NCBI GenBank assembly: GCA_018398815.1
Contig: CM031601.1
Coordinates: forward strand, 12,044,358 to 12,108,357
Direction of reading: 5' to 3'
DNA length: 64,000 nt
Source of the DNA: Conus ventricosus
Taxonomy: Eukaryota > Mollusca > Gastropoda > Neogastropoda > Conidae
Part shown: positions 46,101 to 60,812 of the stretch, piece by piece
Position numbering within the stretch: position 1 is the first letter of the stretch
Layout of the letters: each line of letters starts with the position of its first letter
Position numbers and translations under genes: made by a program
The notes under the pieces: generated by a model
Told to the model about the DNA's origin: nothing
Databases searched by the model: none
The model's input: the letters and a program-made list of their open reading frames with translations, nothing else

Positions 46101-46223
46101 CGAACAATGCTGTTCCCGATGATGGGCATTCTGCTGATCTACGTTCTTTCCCTGATTCTGGGGGTCAACTTCACCTCACATATGTGCAACTTCTATGAGT
46201 ACAGAGTGGCTCATCACGTCTAA
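33470..46223 (+). CDS. UNC50: UNC50, multi-pass Golgi/ER membrane protein
   Basis: UNC50 (yeast Gmh1 relative) supports Golgi/ER trafficking; C. elegans unc-50 is needed for nicotinic acetylcholine receptor delivery. Coding exons: 33470-33693, 41059-41084, 41993-42058, 42680-42800, 44126-44264, 44779-44880, 46078-46223, all with GT/AG introns and matching phases. Conserved blocks are [81 protein letters not shown] and ALPFLKNT. Five hydrophobic segments fit membrane helices. Starting at the ATG at 33539 gives about 251 residues (human 259); an upstream exon could supply another start, since the exon is open from an acceptor at 33469. One base is missing in the 44126 exon. An LTR element sits in the first intron listed. 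Confidence 0.93.
33754..33832. repeat. (CA)n microsatellite
   Basis: CA run 60 bases into an UNC50 intron. Confidence 0.95.
34019..35323 (+). repeat. 5' LTR of LTR element 2
   Basis: Contains an internal short tandem repeat of GCACTGGTTGGGGCCAC/GGTAAC variants at about 34672-34815, also present in the other LTR. Confidence 0.93.
35328..35343 (+). other. Primer-binding site of LTR element 2, tRNA-Pro type
   Basis: TGGGGCTCGTCCGGAT four bases after the LTR; same site as in element 1, one G shorter. Confidence 0.75.
35728..35949 (+). repeat. Leader duplication and (CA)n
   Basis: Two copies of a block of about 85 bp containing CCCCACCGCACTGTTGCTCG, each preceded by a T run, then a (CA)n tract at 35917-35940. 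Confidence 0.85.
36019..37180 (+). pseudogene. gag of LTR element 2, degenerate
   Basis: A frame starts [17 protein letters not shown] at 36019, Ser/Thr-rich. A 21-bp codon repeat follows (about 36430-36690; CGTAGGGAAGAGGCTGCTCAG) that would form a charged coiled coil. Next comes a capsid-like frame 36835-37053 with [20 protein letters not shown] and [12 protein letters not shown]. Frameshifts separate these parts, and the zinc-knuckle and protease regions are missing because of a deletion near 37185. Confidence 0.75.
37185..37760 (+). pseudogene. Integrase C-terminal half of LTR element 2
   Basis: Begins abruptly at [16 protein letters not shown], i.e. at the catalytic Glu of the DDE core, then an [14 protein letters not shown] segment with frameshifts and the [19 protein letters not shown] region. 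The zinc-binding domain and the first two catalytic Asp are absent. It runs straight into the RT N-terminus, showing integrase upstream of RT. Confidence 0.85.
37880..38800 (+). pseudogene. Reverse transcriptase of LTR element 2
   Basis: Landmarks, spread over shifting frames: [37 protein letters not shown] then [38 protein letters not shown], and the catalytic FMDD at 38452-38463. It would copy the element RNA into DNA. It follows integrase. At least five frame breaks. Confidence 0.88.
38890..39265 (+). pseudogene. RNase H of LTR element 2
   Basis: LRTDASAV near 38900 (first catalytic Asp), ETRYS near 39020, SDHH-like text near 39115, and the C-terminal tail [13 protein letters not shown] at 39225-39265. 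Frameshifted. Confidence 0.75.
39266..39630 (+). other. 3' untranslated interior and polypurine tract of LTR element 2
   Basis: No domain recognised. AGATGGGGGGTT abuts the 3' LTR and is the likely plus-strand primer. Confidence 0.65.
39631..40944 (+). repeat. 3' LTR of LTR element 2
   Basis: 1314 bp; near-identical to 34019-35323, differing mainly by single-base indels. Confidence 0.93.
41059..41084 (+). CDS. UNC50: UNC50 26-nt microexon
   Basis: TCTGCCAG|ATATCG...GAAAC|GTAAGT. Encodes YRNFQYRK plus split codons at both ends; human has YRNFHYRK here. It lies 114 bases beyond the LTR element. Confidence 0.92.
41164..41282. repeat. (TG)n microsatellite
   Basis: TG run in an UNC50 intron, 80 bases after the microexon. 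Confidence 0.95.
41610..41695. repeat. Poly-T/C tract
   Basis: Almost pure T with scattered C, in an UNC50 intron. Confidence 0.9.
41993..42058 (+). CDS. UNC50: UNC50 exon ([16 protein letters not shown])
   Basis: 66 nt, acceptor ACATTGCAG, donor G|GTAAGA, phase 1 at the end. Confidence 0.93.
42680..42800 (+). CDS. UNC50: UNC50 exon (second hydrophobic pair)
   Basis: 121 nt, acceptor GTGTGCAG, donor TTATG|GTCAGT. Encodes [20 protein letters not shown] and [20 protein letters not shown]. Confidence 0.93.
43060..43122. repeat. (TG)n microsatellite
   Basis: TG run in an UNC50 intron. Confidence 0.95.
44059..44082. repeat. Poly-C run
   Basis: About 24 C, 44 bases before an UNC50 acceptor site. 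Confidence 0.95.
44126..44264 (+). CDS. UNC50: UNC50 exon with an apparent one-base deletion
   Basis: Acceptor GATTTTCAG; donor AACT|GTGAGT. Encodes [15 protein letters not shown] and [16 protein letters not shown], then [10 protein letters not shown]. As written, the frame hits TGA at 44259. One extra base near 44255 would give QLPLLN and also match the phase of the next exon. Confidence 0.88.
44779..44880 (+). CDS. UNC50: UNC50 exon ([14 protein letters not shown]...TFLGYS)
   Basis: 102 nt, acceptor TATTTCAG, donor AGTG|GTAGGT. The loop before FIG is about six residues shorter than in human, so a tiny unseen exon may precede it. Confidence 0.92.
45585..45846 (+). repeat. Three-copy tandem repeat, unit 85 bp
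   Basis: CACCCTCCTATGCAGCCGCA recurs near 45597, 45682 and 45767; copies nearly identical. Last intron of UNC50. Confidence 0.92.
46078..46223 (+). CDS. UNC50: UNC50 terminal exon
   Basis: Acceptor GTTGACAG. Encodes [32 protein letters not shown] and [12 protein letters not shown], then TAA at 46221-46223. Confidence 0.93.
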
Positions 46224-50580
<4,357 letters not shown>

Positions 50581-50649
50581 ATGAATCTGTCATGGACGGA
50601 TGAAATCAGAGTTAATACTGAACGTAGGATCCAATCTCAGATTCAAGTG

Positions 50650-51480
50650 TGCCTCACTCTTTGTCACTCCAGTCATCAACCCCAAACAGTGCTGAAGAGC
50701 TGTGTTCAGAGGATCACAGATTCCGATGGTCCTCATTCTTCACCCCGACTATCAACTACAAACAGCACTGAAAAAGAAAGATTCTTAGATCACAGATTCC
50801 CATGGTCCTCATTCTTCACCCCGACTATCAACTACAAACAGCACTGAAAAAGAAAGATTCTAAGATCACAGATTCCCATGGTCCTCATTCTTCACCCCGA
50901 CCATCAACTACACAGCCCATCAACTACACAGCGCTGAAAAAGAAAGATTCTAAGATCAGATTCCCATGGTCCTCATTCTTCACCCCGAAGCGCTGAAAAA
51001 GAAAGATTCTCAGATCACAGATTTCTATGGTTCTCATTCTTCACCCCGACCATCAACAACACAGCGCTGAAAAAGAAAGATTCTCAGAAAACTGCAGATT
51101 CTAATATTCCTCATTCTTCTTCACACCAATCATGAGTCGCAAACAGTACTGAAAAGGAGCGATGCTCAAAAGATCATAAATTCCAATGTAATTCATTCCG
51201 CTCACCAATCATCAATCACAAGCAGTACCGAAAAGGAAAAATACTCAGGAGATTGCAGATTCCTATGTTCTTTTTTTTTTTTCTCCAATCATCAATCACA
51301 AACAGCACTTTAGAAGAATGACGCTCAAAAGATCACAAATACCAATTTTCTTCATTCTTCCTCCAATTTTCAAACACAAACAGTAGTGAAAAGGAAAGAT
51401 GCCCAGATTGCAGATTTCGATGCTCCTCATTCTTCTCCTCTCCAATCATCAATAACAAACCGTACTGAAGAGGAATGACG
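50650..51480 (+). repeat. Degenerate minisatellite, unit about 65-80 bp
   Basis: Recurring CCATGGTCCTCATTCTTCAC, ATCAACTACAAACAGCACTG and AAAAAGAAAGATTCTCAGAT blocks. The left half is well conserved, the right half diverged. Confidence 0.88.
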
Positions 51481-52028
51481 CTCAAAAGATCATGGATTCC
51501 AGAGTTCCTCATTCTTCACCCAAACAATAAACCATACATTGTAGAAGAGCTAAATGCAGAATATGTACTGTTTAATCTTTCCAAAATGGGTCTGCTCTCT
51601 CACCCGCATAGTTTGTTAGTTTGTTGTTTCACCATCTGGATCTTGCAGTCATCCATCTTTTCCCCCATAGGATCGAAAAGTGGTCTTTTCTCACAGGTTC
51701 CAGTCTCTTCTCCATTTTTCTGGTAACAATAAACAAGTAACTGTCACTCTAATTGCTTCCTTCAGTTCCTCACTACCCACACTAGACAACAACAACACAA
51801 CAACAACAACAAAAACTCGGGGGGGGGGAAAAAAAAGCCTTTTTTTTCAAATCGTTCTGAAAGAAAAAGGCAACAGTTTTTGAATGTGGTTTCTCAGGGA
51901 GAAGGGATGAAATCGAGTCCAAAAGGCAGTGTACCTTCCCAGAGTTGAACGAGAAACTCATTGTCATCGTCGGTCTTGTCCTTTAGTCAGTTTCAGGAAC
52001 ATCCATCCTTCACTGTGTGTCCTGCAGG

Positions 52029-52049
52029 CCAAGGACTCTCCACACCAGG
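52029..52049 (+). other. Possible 21-nt exon, gene unknown
   Basis: GTCCTGCAG|GCCAAGGACTCTCCACACCAG|GTAAGT has textbook splice signals on both sides and a length divisible by three. A longer version could start at TTAG near 51985. No neighbouring exon was recognised. Confidence 0.2.
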
Positions 52050-52389
52050 TAAGTTTGTGCCGTCTGATAACTGAGGGGGGAGCGCCTTGTCAGCGAGGGG
52101 CAGGCTGGAGGTGTGAGATGGGATGTGACAAGAATTCTGTACTCCTCCCTCCCCCCCCCCCCCCCCCCCCCTCTCCCCTCAAATCCCACAACCACCTCCT
52201 CCCTTCTCTTTCCATTCTTCTTTATCCATCGAACCATCAAAACTACCAATGCAGATTTTGCTGCACATTTCAGTTGGATACTGCTCAGTTGTGTCTTTGC
52301 TCCTTTGGCTGATGGTGACTCACTTCCTCTCCCCCCCTTCCCCGCCCTTTTGACATGCTTATCAGGTTTTCTTCTAATGCTAGTGATGG

Positions 52390-54450
52390 TAACTGTGGTC
52401 ACTCCTGTTTGATGGACAGGATGGGACAGAGGACTGTGGTCACTCCTGTTTGATGGACAGGATTGGACAGAAGACTGTGGTCATTCCTGTTTGATGGAAG
52501 ATAGAGGACTGTGGTCATTCCTGTTTGATGGAAGATAGACAGAGGACTGTGGTCACTCCTGTTTGATGGACAGGATAGGACAGAGGACTGTGGTCACTCC
52601 TGTTTGAGGGACAGGATAGGACAGAGGACAGTGGTCACTCCTGTTTGATGGAAGATAGAGGACTGTGGTCATTCCTGTTTGATGGAAGATAGACGACAGT
52701 GGTCATTCCTGTTTGATGGAAGATAGAGGACTGTGGTCATTCCTGTTTGATGGAAGATAGAGGACAGTGGTCATTCCTGTTTGATGGAATATAGAGGACT
52801 ATGGTCATTCCTGTTTGATGGAAGATAGAGGACAGTGGTCATTCCTGTTTGATGGAAGATAGAGGACTGTGGTCATTCCTGTTTGATGGAAGATAGAGGA
52901 CAGTGGTCATTCCTGTTTGATGGAAGATAGAGGACTATGGTCATTCCTGTTTGATGGAAGATAGAGGACTGTGGTCATTCCTGTTTGATGGAAGATAGAG
53001 GACTGTGGTCATTCCTGTTTGATGGAAGATAGAGGACAGTGGTCACTCCTGTTTGATGGAAGATAGAGGACTGTGATCATTCCAGTTTGATGGAAGATAG
53101 ATAGAGGACTGTGGTCATTCCTGTTTGATGGAAGATAGAGGACAGTGGTCATTCCTGTTTGATGGACAGGATAGGACAGAGGACTATGGTCATTCCTGTT
53201 TGAGGGACAGGATAGGACAGAGGACTGTGGTCACTCCTGTTTGAGGGACAGGATAGGACAGAGGACAGTGGTCACTCCTGTTTGATGGAAGATAGAGGAC
53301 TGTGGTCATTCCTGTTTGATGGATAGGATAGGACAGAGGACTATGGTCACTCCTGTTTGAGGGACAGGATAGGACAGAGGACTGGTCACTCCTGTTTGAG
53401 GGACAGGATAGGACAGAGGACTGTGGTCACTCCTGTTTGAGGGACAGGATAGGACAGAGGACGGTGGTCACTCCTGTTTGAGGGACAGGATAGGACAGAG
53501 GACTGTGGTCACTCCTGTTTGATGGACAGGATAGGACAGAGGACTATGGTCATTCCTGGTTGATGGACAGGATAGGACAGAGGACTATGGTCATTCCTGT
53601 TTGATGGAAGATAGATAGAGGACTGTGGTCATTCCTGTTTGATGGAAGATAGAGGACAGTGGTCATTCCTGTTTGATGGACAGGATAGGACAGAGGACTA
53701 TGGTCATTCCTGGTTGATGGACAGGATAGGGCAGAGGACTATGGTCATTCCTGGTTGATGGACAGGATAGGACAGAGGACAGTGGTCACTCCTGTTTGAT
53801 GGAAGAAAGAGGACTATGGTCATTCCTGGTTGATGGACAGGATAGGACAGAGGACAGTGGTCATTCCTGTTTGATGGAAGATAGACAGAGGACTATGGTC
53901 ATTCCTGGTTGCTGGACAGGATAGGACAGAGGACAGTGGTCATTTCTGTTTGATGGAAGATAGAGGACAGTGGTCATTCCTGTTTGATGGACAGGATAGG
54001 ACAGAGGACTATGGTCATTCCTGTTTGAGGGACAGGATAGGACAGAGGACTGTGGTCACTCCTGTTTGAGGGACAGGATAGGACAGAGGACAGTGGTCAC
54101 TCCTGTTTGATGGAAGATAGAGGACTGTGGTCATTCCTTTTTGATGGACAGGATAGGACAGAGGACTGTGGTCACTCCTGTTTGAGGGACAGGATGGGAC
54201 AGAGGACTGTGGTCACTCCTGTTTGATGGACAGGATAGGACAGAAGACTGGTCATTCCTGTTTGATGGACAGGATAGGACAGAAGACTGTGGTCATTCCT
54301 GTTTGATGGACAGGATGGGACAGAGGACTGTGGTCATTCCTGTTTGATGGACAGGATGGGACAGAGGACTGTGGTCATTCCTGTTTGATGGACAGGATAG
54401 GACAGAAGACTGTGGTCATTCCTGTGTGATGGACAGGATGGGACAGAGGA
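52390..54450 (+). repeat. Minisatellite with two interleaved unit types
   Basis: Short unit of about 32 bp (GACTGTGGTCATTCCTGTTT + GATGGAAGATAGAG) and long unit of about 40 bp, in which GGACAGGATAGGACAGAG replaces the end. Blocks of several units are themselves repeated. Confidence 0.95.
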
Positions 54451-54594
54451 CTCCGTTACTTTCTGTGGTTCCCCAGAAAGAGAGGCAGGGGCAGTTGTAC
54501 TCCCAGTCCCCAAACACAAGTAGGAGGGGGACATAACAGAATTCTGCCAGTTCAGATTTTGATTGTCACCTCTAATGTTTCATGCATTTCAGTG

Positions 54595-54912
54595 TAAGAA
54601 TGGTAGTAATGATAGTAGTTCAGACTGTAGAATGATAGTAATGATAGTAGTTCAGACTGTAGAATGATAGTAATGATAGGAGTTCAGACTGTAGAATGAT
54701 AGTAATGATAGGAGTTCAGACTGTAGAATGATAGTAATGATAGAGTTCAGACTGTAGAATGATAGTAATGATAGTAGTTCAGACTGTAGAATGTAGTAAT
54801 GATAGAGTTCAGATGTAAATGATAGTAATGATAGTAGTTCAGACTGTAGAATGATAGTAATGATAGGAGTTCAGACTGTAGAATGATAGTAGAGGTAGGA
54901 GTTCAGACTGTT
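54595..54912 (+). repeat. Minisatellite, unit about 32 bp
   Basis: TAGTTCAGACTGTAGAATGA + TAGTAATGA repeated about nine times with small deletions. Confidence 0.93.
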
Positions 54913-55390
54913 GGTGGTCCTTGCCTGTGGCGCAGCAGTTTATAAAATGAACTGTGGTACTTTGAAAAGATTGGCCCGTCACATGCACTTTGATCACAAG
55001 ACGTTGGACATAATTATGACAAGTCATTGTCAGTGTTTAATACAGTCAAACAACTTCTACTACTACAAAATGACAAACCTTTAAAATGGAGGGGTATTGC
55101 ATTGCGTCGTTTCGATTGGCTGTTGTAGTTCTGATAGCCAAGCAGTAAATCTGTTACTGAACTGTGTTGCAAATTATTTCAACATGTTTCTGAAAAAAAC
55201 AAAACAAACAAAAACACCAAAAAAAACTTAGACCGTGATTTAAAGTGAACTGGCCTTTTCAATCACTAAAGTGGTTCAGCGTGCTCTGAAGTTTTAACTT
55301 TTGATGATTTTATGTGTGCCTCAATAAATGTATATGTAAACTGTTTTGATTAACGCAGCCTAGGCTGAACCGTTTTGTAGTGAGCAAGAA

Positions 55391-55395
55391 AATGT

Positions 55396-55442
<47 letters not shown>

Positions 55443-55461
55443 GTGTGTGTGTGTGTGTGTG
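55391..55461. repeat. (TG)n microsatellite
   Basis: TG run. Confidence 0.95.
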
Positions 55462-55534
55462 AGAAGGTAAGAAAGTTTACTGAACCTTGGATCAGCTCGA
55501 TGATCATCCTTGACATTCTTTACATTGTCGTCGT

Positions 55535-55860
55535 TACAGATCATCTATGTATGATCCACATTGTCTGCGAATAGAAGTCATCACAGATAATGATCCATGT
55601 ATGATCCTAACCTGTCTTGTAGCATCTGTTATCACACATAATCATCTATGCACAATTCTTGACTTTCTTTTTACCGCATCATCACATGATGATCGTCTGT
55701 GCGTGATCTTTGACATTCCTTTAGCAGTTGTTGCCACAGGTGATCATCTATGCATGATCTCTGATATTCTTTTAATAGCAGATCTTACAAATTATCATAT
55801 GTGCATGGTATTTTCATTCTTATTACAGCAGTCATTACATCATACGACTTATATTCGACC
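55535..55860 (+). repeat. Old tandem repeat, unit about 60-65 bp
   Basis: GATCATCTATGCATGAT-like blocks followed by TTGACATTC-like text recur about five times, strongly diverged. Confidence 0.65.
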
Positions 55861-55884
55861 CTCTGCTTGAATTTCATAGCTGCC

Positions 55885-56655
55885 ATCTTATCAATGACTG
55901 TCGGTGCTGCCATCATATCAATGATTGTCGGTGCTGCCATCATGTCAATGATTGTCGGTGCTGACATCATGTCAATGATTGTCGGTGCTGCCATCCTATC
56001 AATGATTGTCGGTGCTGCCATCATGTCAATGATTGTCGGTGCTGCCATCACATCAATGATTGTCGGTGCTGCCATCACATCAATGATTGTCGGTGCTGAC
56101 ATGTCAATGATTGTCGGTGCTGCCATCCTATCAATGATTGTCGGTGCTGCCATCATGTCAATGATTGTCGGTGGTGCCATCACATCAACGATTGTCGGTG
56201 CTGCCATCGTATCAAATGATTGTCGGTGCTGCCATCCTATCAATGATTGTCGGTGCTGCTATCATATCAAATGATTGTCGGTGCTGCCATTATGTCAATG
56301 ATTGTCGGTGCTGCCATTATGTCAATGATTGTCGGTGCTGCCATCCTGTCAATGATTGTCGGTGGTGCCATCACATCAATGATTCTCGGTGGTGCCATCA
56401 TATCAATGATTGTCGGTGCTGCCATCATTTCAATGATTGTCGGTGCTGCCATCATATCAATGATTGTCGGTGCTGCCATCACATCAATGATTGTCGGTGC
56501 TGACATCGTATCAATGATTGTGCTGCCATCATATCTGTGCTGCCATCCTGTCAATGATTGTCGGTGCTGCCGTCATATCAATGATTGTCGGTGCTGCCAT
56601 CATATGAATGATTTCCTAGCTGCCATCATATCAATGACTGCCGGTGCTTTATCCG
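55885..56655 (+). repeat. 27-bp minisatellite, open on both strands
   Basis: TCAATGATTGTCGGTGCTGC + CATCATA about 28 times. Because 27 is divisible by three, long frames stay open: MIVGAAIIS-type on the plus strand and MAAPTIID-type on the minus strand. No flanking gene structure supports translation. Confidence 0.95.
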
Positions 56656-56984
56656 TGACATTCTTTTAAGAGCAGCCATCTGTATGCCCAGTCCTAACCG
56701 TGACATAATAAAACATTTTAGCAACACAGCAACTTTGAAACAACAGTCACAAACTGCACACTCACTGATGAAATTTGGCGTATATTAACATAAGAGAAGA
56801 TGCTGAGGAAAAGCTACTTTTTGAACTCTTCGCTCAGCTTCTTTCCATCATTACATAATTTATTCTTTCTCGGCTACAAGGAGAAAACACAGGAGAGAGC
56901 TTGACAGCAGATGGCCTTCAGATTAAGACCCCACACCCCCCATTCCCACCCCACCCCCATCCTCAGATAAGCGTTTTCGCCCTC

Positions 56985-58010
56985 CACTCCTTACACTCTA
57001 AGGAGCTAAGCCTTGTCTAGGCCCTGCACTCCTTACTCTCCAAGGGAGCTACGCCATATCTTGGCCCTGCACTCCTTACATCCTAAGGGAGCTGCGCCGT
57101 GTCTTGGCCCTGCACTCTTTACATCCTAAGGGAGCTAACGCCTTGTCTAGGCCCTGCACTCCTTACATCCTAAGAGAGCTACGCCTTGTCTAGGCCCTGC
57201 ACTCCTTACACTCTAAGGGAGCTAAGCCTTGTCTTGGCCCTGCACTCCTTACACTCTAAGGGAGCTACGCCGTGTCTTGCCCTGCACTCCTTACACTGTA
57301 AGGGAGCTACGCCGTGTCTTGGCCCTGCACTCCTTACACTGTAAGGGAGCTACGCCGTGTCTTGGCCCTGCACTCCTTACACTGTAAGGGAGCTACGCCG
57401 TGTCTTGGCCCTGCACTCCTTACACTGTAAGGGAGCTACGCCGTGTCTTGGCCCTGCACTCCTTACACTGTAAGGGAGCTACGCCGTGTCTTGGCCCTGC
57501 ACTCCTTACACTGTAAGGGAGCTACGCCGTGTCTTGGCCCTGCACTCCTTACACTCTAAGGGAGCTACGCCGTGTCTTGGCCCTGCACTCCTTACACTCC
57601 ATGGGAGCTACGCCGTGTCTTGGCCTGCACTCCTTACGCTCTATGGGAGCTACGCCGTGTCTTGCCCTGCACTCCTTACATCCTAAGGGAGCTACGCCGT
57701 GTCTTGGCCCTGCACTCCTTACATCCTAAGGGAGCTACGCCGTGTCTTGGCCCTGCACTCCTTACACTCTAAGGGAGCTACGCCTTGTCTTGGCCCTGCA
57801 CTCCTTACACTCCAAGGGAGCTACGCCGTGTCTTGGCCCTAGACTCCTTACATCCTAAGGGAGCTACGCCTTGTCTAGGCCCTGCACTCCTTACATCCTA
57901 AGGGAGCTACGCCTTGTCTAGGCCCTGCACTCCTTACACTGTAAGGGAGCTACGCCGTGTCTTGGCCCTGCACTCCTTACACTGTAAGGGAGCTACGCCG
58001 TGTCTTGGAA
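56985..58010 (+). repeat. 43-bp minisatellite
   Basis: GGGAGCTACGCCGTGTCTTG + GCCCTGCACTCCTTACACTGTAA, about 23 copies. The central copies (57280-57550) are nearly identical; the edges are more diverged. Confidence 0.96.
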
Positions 58011-58247
58011 CCTTGTCATCAGCCGCTTGGGCACCACACAGCCAGCTGGGATGAACATCAGAGTCACTGACGTCTAGCTGAGCCAGGGCCCTTCTGCCTT
58101 AATCTCTCTGTCCTGTCCTTCTTTAGCCTCTGTTTCTTTTCTTTCAGTAGGCTAAATAGTGAATATTTCCATTTATTCCCCTCCTTTTGTGTGGTCAGGG
58201 TGGTGGTGGTGTCTGTGTGTGTATGTGGCTTTGTGGGGGTTGTAAGA

Positions 58248-58287
58248 ATGGGGGGGGGGGGGGGGAAGAAGAAAGGGGGGGGGGGGC
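58248..58287. repeat. Poly-G tract
   Basis: Two G runs split by AAGAAGAAA. The rest of 58010-58590 shows no feature. Confidence 0.9.
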
Positions 58288-58589
58288 GGCGTGTGTGTTG
58301 GTGTCTTTGTGTGAACTGCAGTGTGTCTGTGTGAGCTCAATACACCTGAACAGTGATCAGTGACTTTATTCTGGTCCAACTTAATCATTAAATGAAATGT
58401 TCTCACCCAATTCTCGCATAGGCTTTCCTGTCTACACTATCCTCTTCTTTTCACTTTGACAACGGGCCTATGGCTTGAAACGTCAGTCTTCTCACTAATG
58501 GATTCAACTACCACCAAAAGGTTTTTATAAACTTTATTATTTTTTCATTTTGCAACGAATCCTGCAGTCAACTTTTGTTTCTTCCTCTT

Positions 58590-60812
58590 AGCATCTACTT
58601 CTTTCCTTAACCTCTGTATTACTTAGCATCTACTTCTTTCCTTAACCTCTGTATTACTTAGCATCTACTTCTTTCCTTAACCTCTGTATTACTTAGCATC
58701 TACTTCTTTCCTTAACCTCTGTATTACTTAGCATCTACTTCTTTCCTTAACTCCTGTATTACTTAGCATATACTTCTTTCCTCAACCTCTGTATTACTTC
58801 GCATCTACTTCTTTCCTTAACCTCTGTATTACGTAGCATCTACTTCTTTCCTTAACCTCTGTATTACTTAGCATCTACTTCTTTCCTTAACCCCTGTATC
58901 ACTTAGCATCTACTTCTTTACCCCTGTATTACTTAACATCTACTTCTTTCCTTAACCTCTGTATTACTTAGCATCTACTTCTTTCCTTAACCCCTGTATC
59001 ACTTAGCATCTACTTCTTTACCCCTGTATTACTTAACATCTACTCTTTCCTTAACCTCTGTATTATTTAGCATCTACTTCTTTACCCCAGTATTACTTAG
59101 CATCTACTTCTTTCCTTAACCTCTGTTTACTTAGCATCTACTTCTTTCCTTAACCTCTGTATTACTTAGCATCTACTTCTTTCCTTAACCCCTGTATTAC
59201 TTAGCATCTACTTCTTTCCTTAACCTCTGTATTACTTAGCATCTACTTCTTTCCTTAACCTCTGTATTACTTAGCATCTACTTATTTCCTTAACTCCTGT
59301 ATTACTTAGCATCTATTTCTTTCCTTAACCCTGTATCACTTAGCATCTACTTCTTTACCCCAGTATTACTTAACATCTACTTGTTTCCTTAACCTCTGTA
59401 TTACTTAGCATCTACGTCTTTCCTTAACCTCTGTATTACTTAGCATCTACTTCTTTCCTTAACCCCTGTATTACTTAGCATCTACTTCTTTCCTTAACCC
59501 CTGTATTACTTAGTATCTACTTCTTTCCGTAACCCTGTATTACTTAGCATCTACCTTTTTACCCTGTATTACGTAGCATCTACTTCTTTATCCCTGCATT
59601 ACTTAGCATCTACTTCTTTCCTTAACCCCTGTATTACTTAGCATCTACTTCTTTCCTTAACCCCTGTGTTACGTAGCATCTACTTCTTTCCTTAACCCCT
59701 GTGTTACTTAGCATCTACTTCTTACCCCTGTATTACTTAGCATCTACGTCTTTCCTTAACCCTGTATTACTTAGCATCTACTTCTTTCCTTAACCCCTGC
59801 ATTACTTAGCATCTACTTCTTTACCCCTGTATTACTTAGCATCTACTTCTGTCCTTAACTCCTGTATTACTTAGCATATACTTCTTTCCTTAACCCTGTA
59901 TTACTTAGCATCTACTTCTTTCCTTAACTCCTGTATTACTTAGCATCTACTTCTTTCCTTAACCCTTGCATTATTTAGCATCTGCTTCTTTACCCCTGTA
60001 TTACTTAGCATCTACTTCTTTCCTTAACCTGTATTACTTAGCATCTACGTCTTTCCTTAACCCTTGCATTATTTAGCATCTGCTTTCTTTACCGTGTATT
60101 ACTTAGCATCTACTTCTTTCCTTAACCCTGTATTACTTAGCATCTACTTCTTTCTTAACCCTGTATTACGTAGCATCTGATTCTTTCCTTTAACTCCTGT
60201 ATTACTTAGCATCTACTTCTTTCCTTAACCCTGTATTACGTAGCATCTGATTCTTTCCTTAATCTCTGTATGACTTAGCATCTACTTCTTTCCTTAACTC
60301 CTGTATTACTTAGCATCTACTTCTTTCCTTAATCTTGTATGACTTAGCATCTACCTCTTTCCTTAAACCCTGCATTACCTAGCATCTACTTCTTTCCTTA
60401 ACCCCTGTATTTCTTAGCATCTACTTCTTTTCTTTACCTCTGTATTACTTAGCATCTACTTATTTAACCCCTGTATTACTTTAGCATCTACTTCTTTACC
60501 CTGTATTACTTAGCATCTACTTCTTTACCCTGTATTACTTAGCATCTACTTATGTACTCCTGTATTACTTAACATCTACTTCTTTACCCCTGTATTACTT
60601 AGCATCTACTTCTTTACCCCTGTATTACTTAGCATCTACTTCTTTACCCTGTATTACTTAGCATCTACTTCTTTACCCCTGTATTACTTACATCTACTTC
60701 TTTACCCCTGTAAATTACTTAGCATCTACTTCTTTACCCCTGTATTACTTAGCATCTACTTCTTTCCTTTATCCCTGTATTACTTAGCATCTACTTCTTT
60801 CCTTAACCCCTG
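58590..60812 (+). repeat. 35-bp minisatellite, main block
   Basis: TTAGCATCTACTTCTTTCCT + TAACCTCTGTATTAC, more than 60 copies, with a shortened variant lacking CCTTAA. The same repeat resumes at 61913-62027 and 63928-64000 and runs off the window. Confidence 0.97.

Noticed and set aside
55801..56274. 157-codon repeat ORF as a real gene
   Set aside because: It stays open because the repeat unit is 27 bp; the opposite strand is open for the same reason.
58590..60812. CRISPR-like array
   Set aside because: Units are contiguous with no unique spacers, in a eukaryotic context; a minisatellite.
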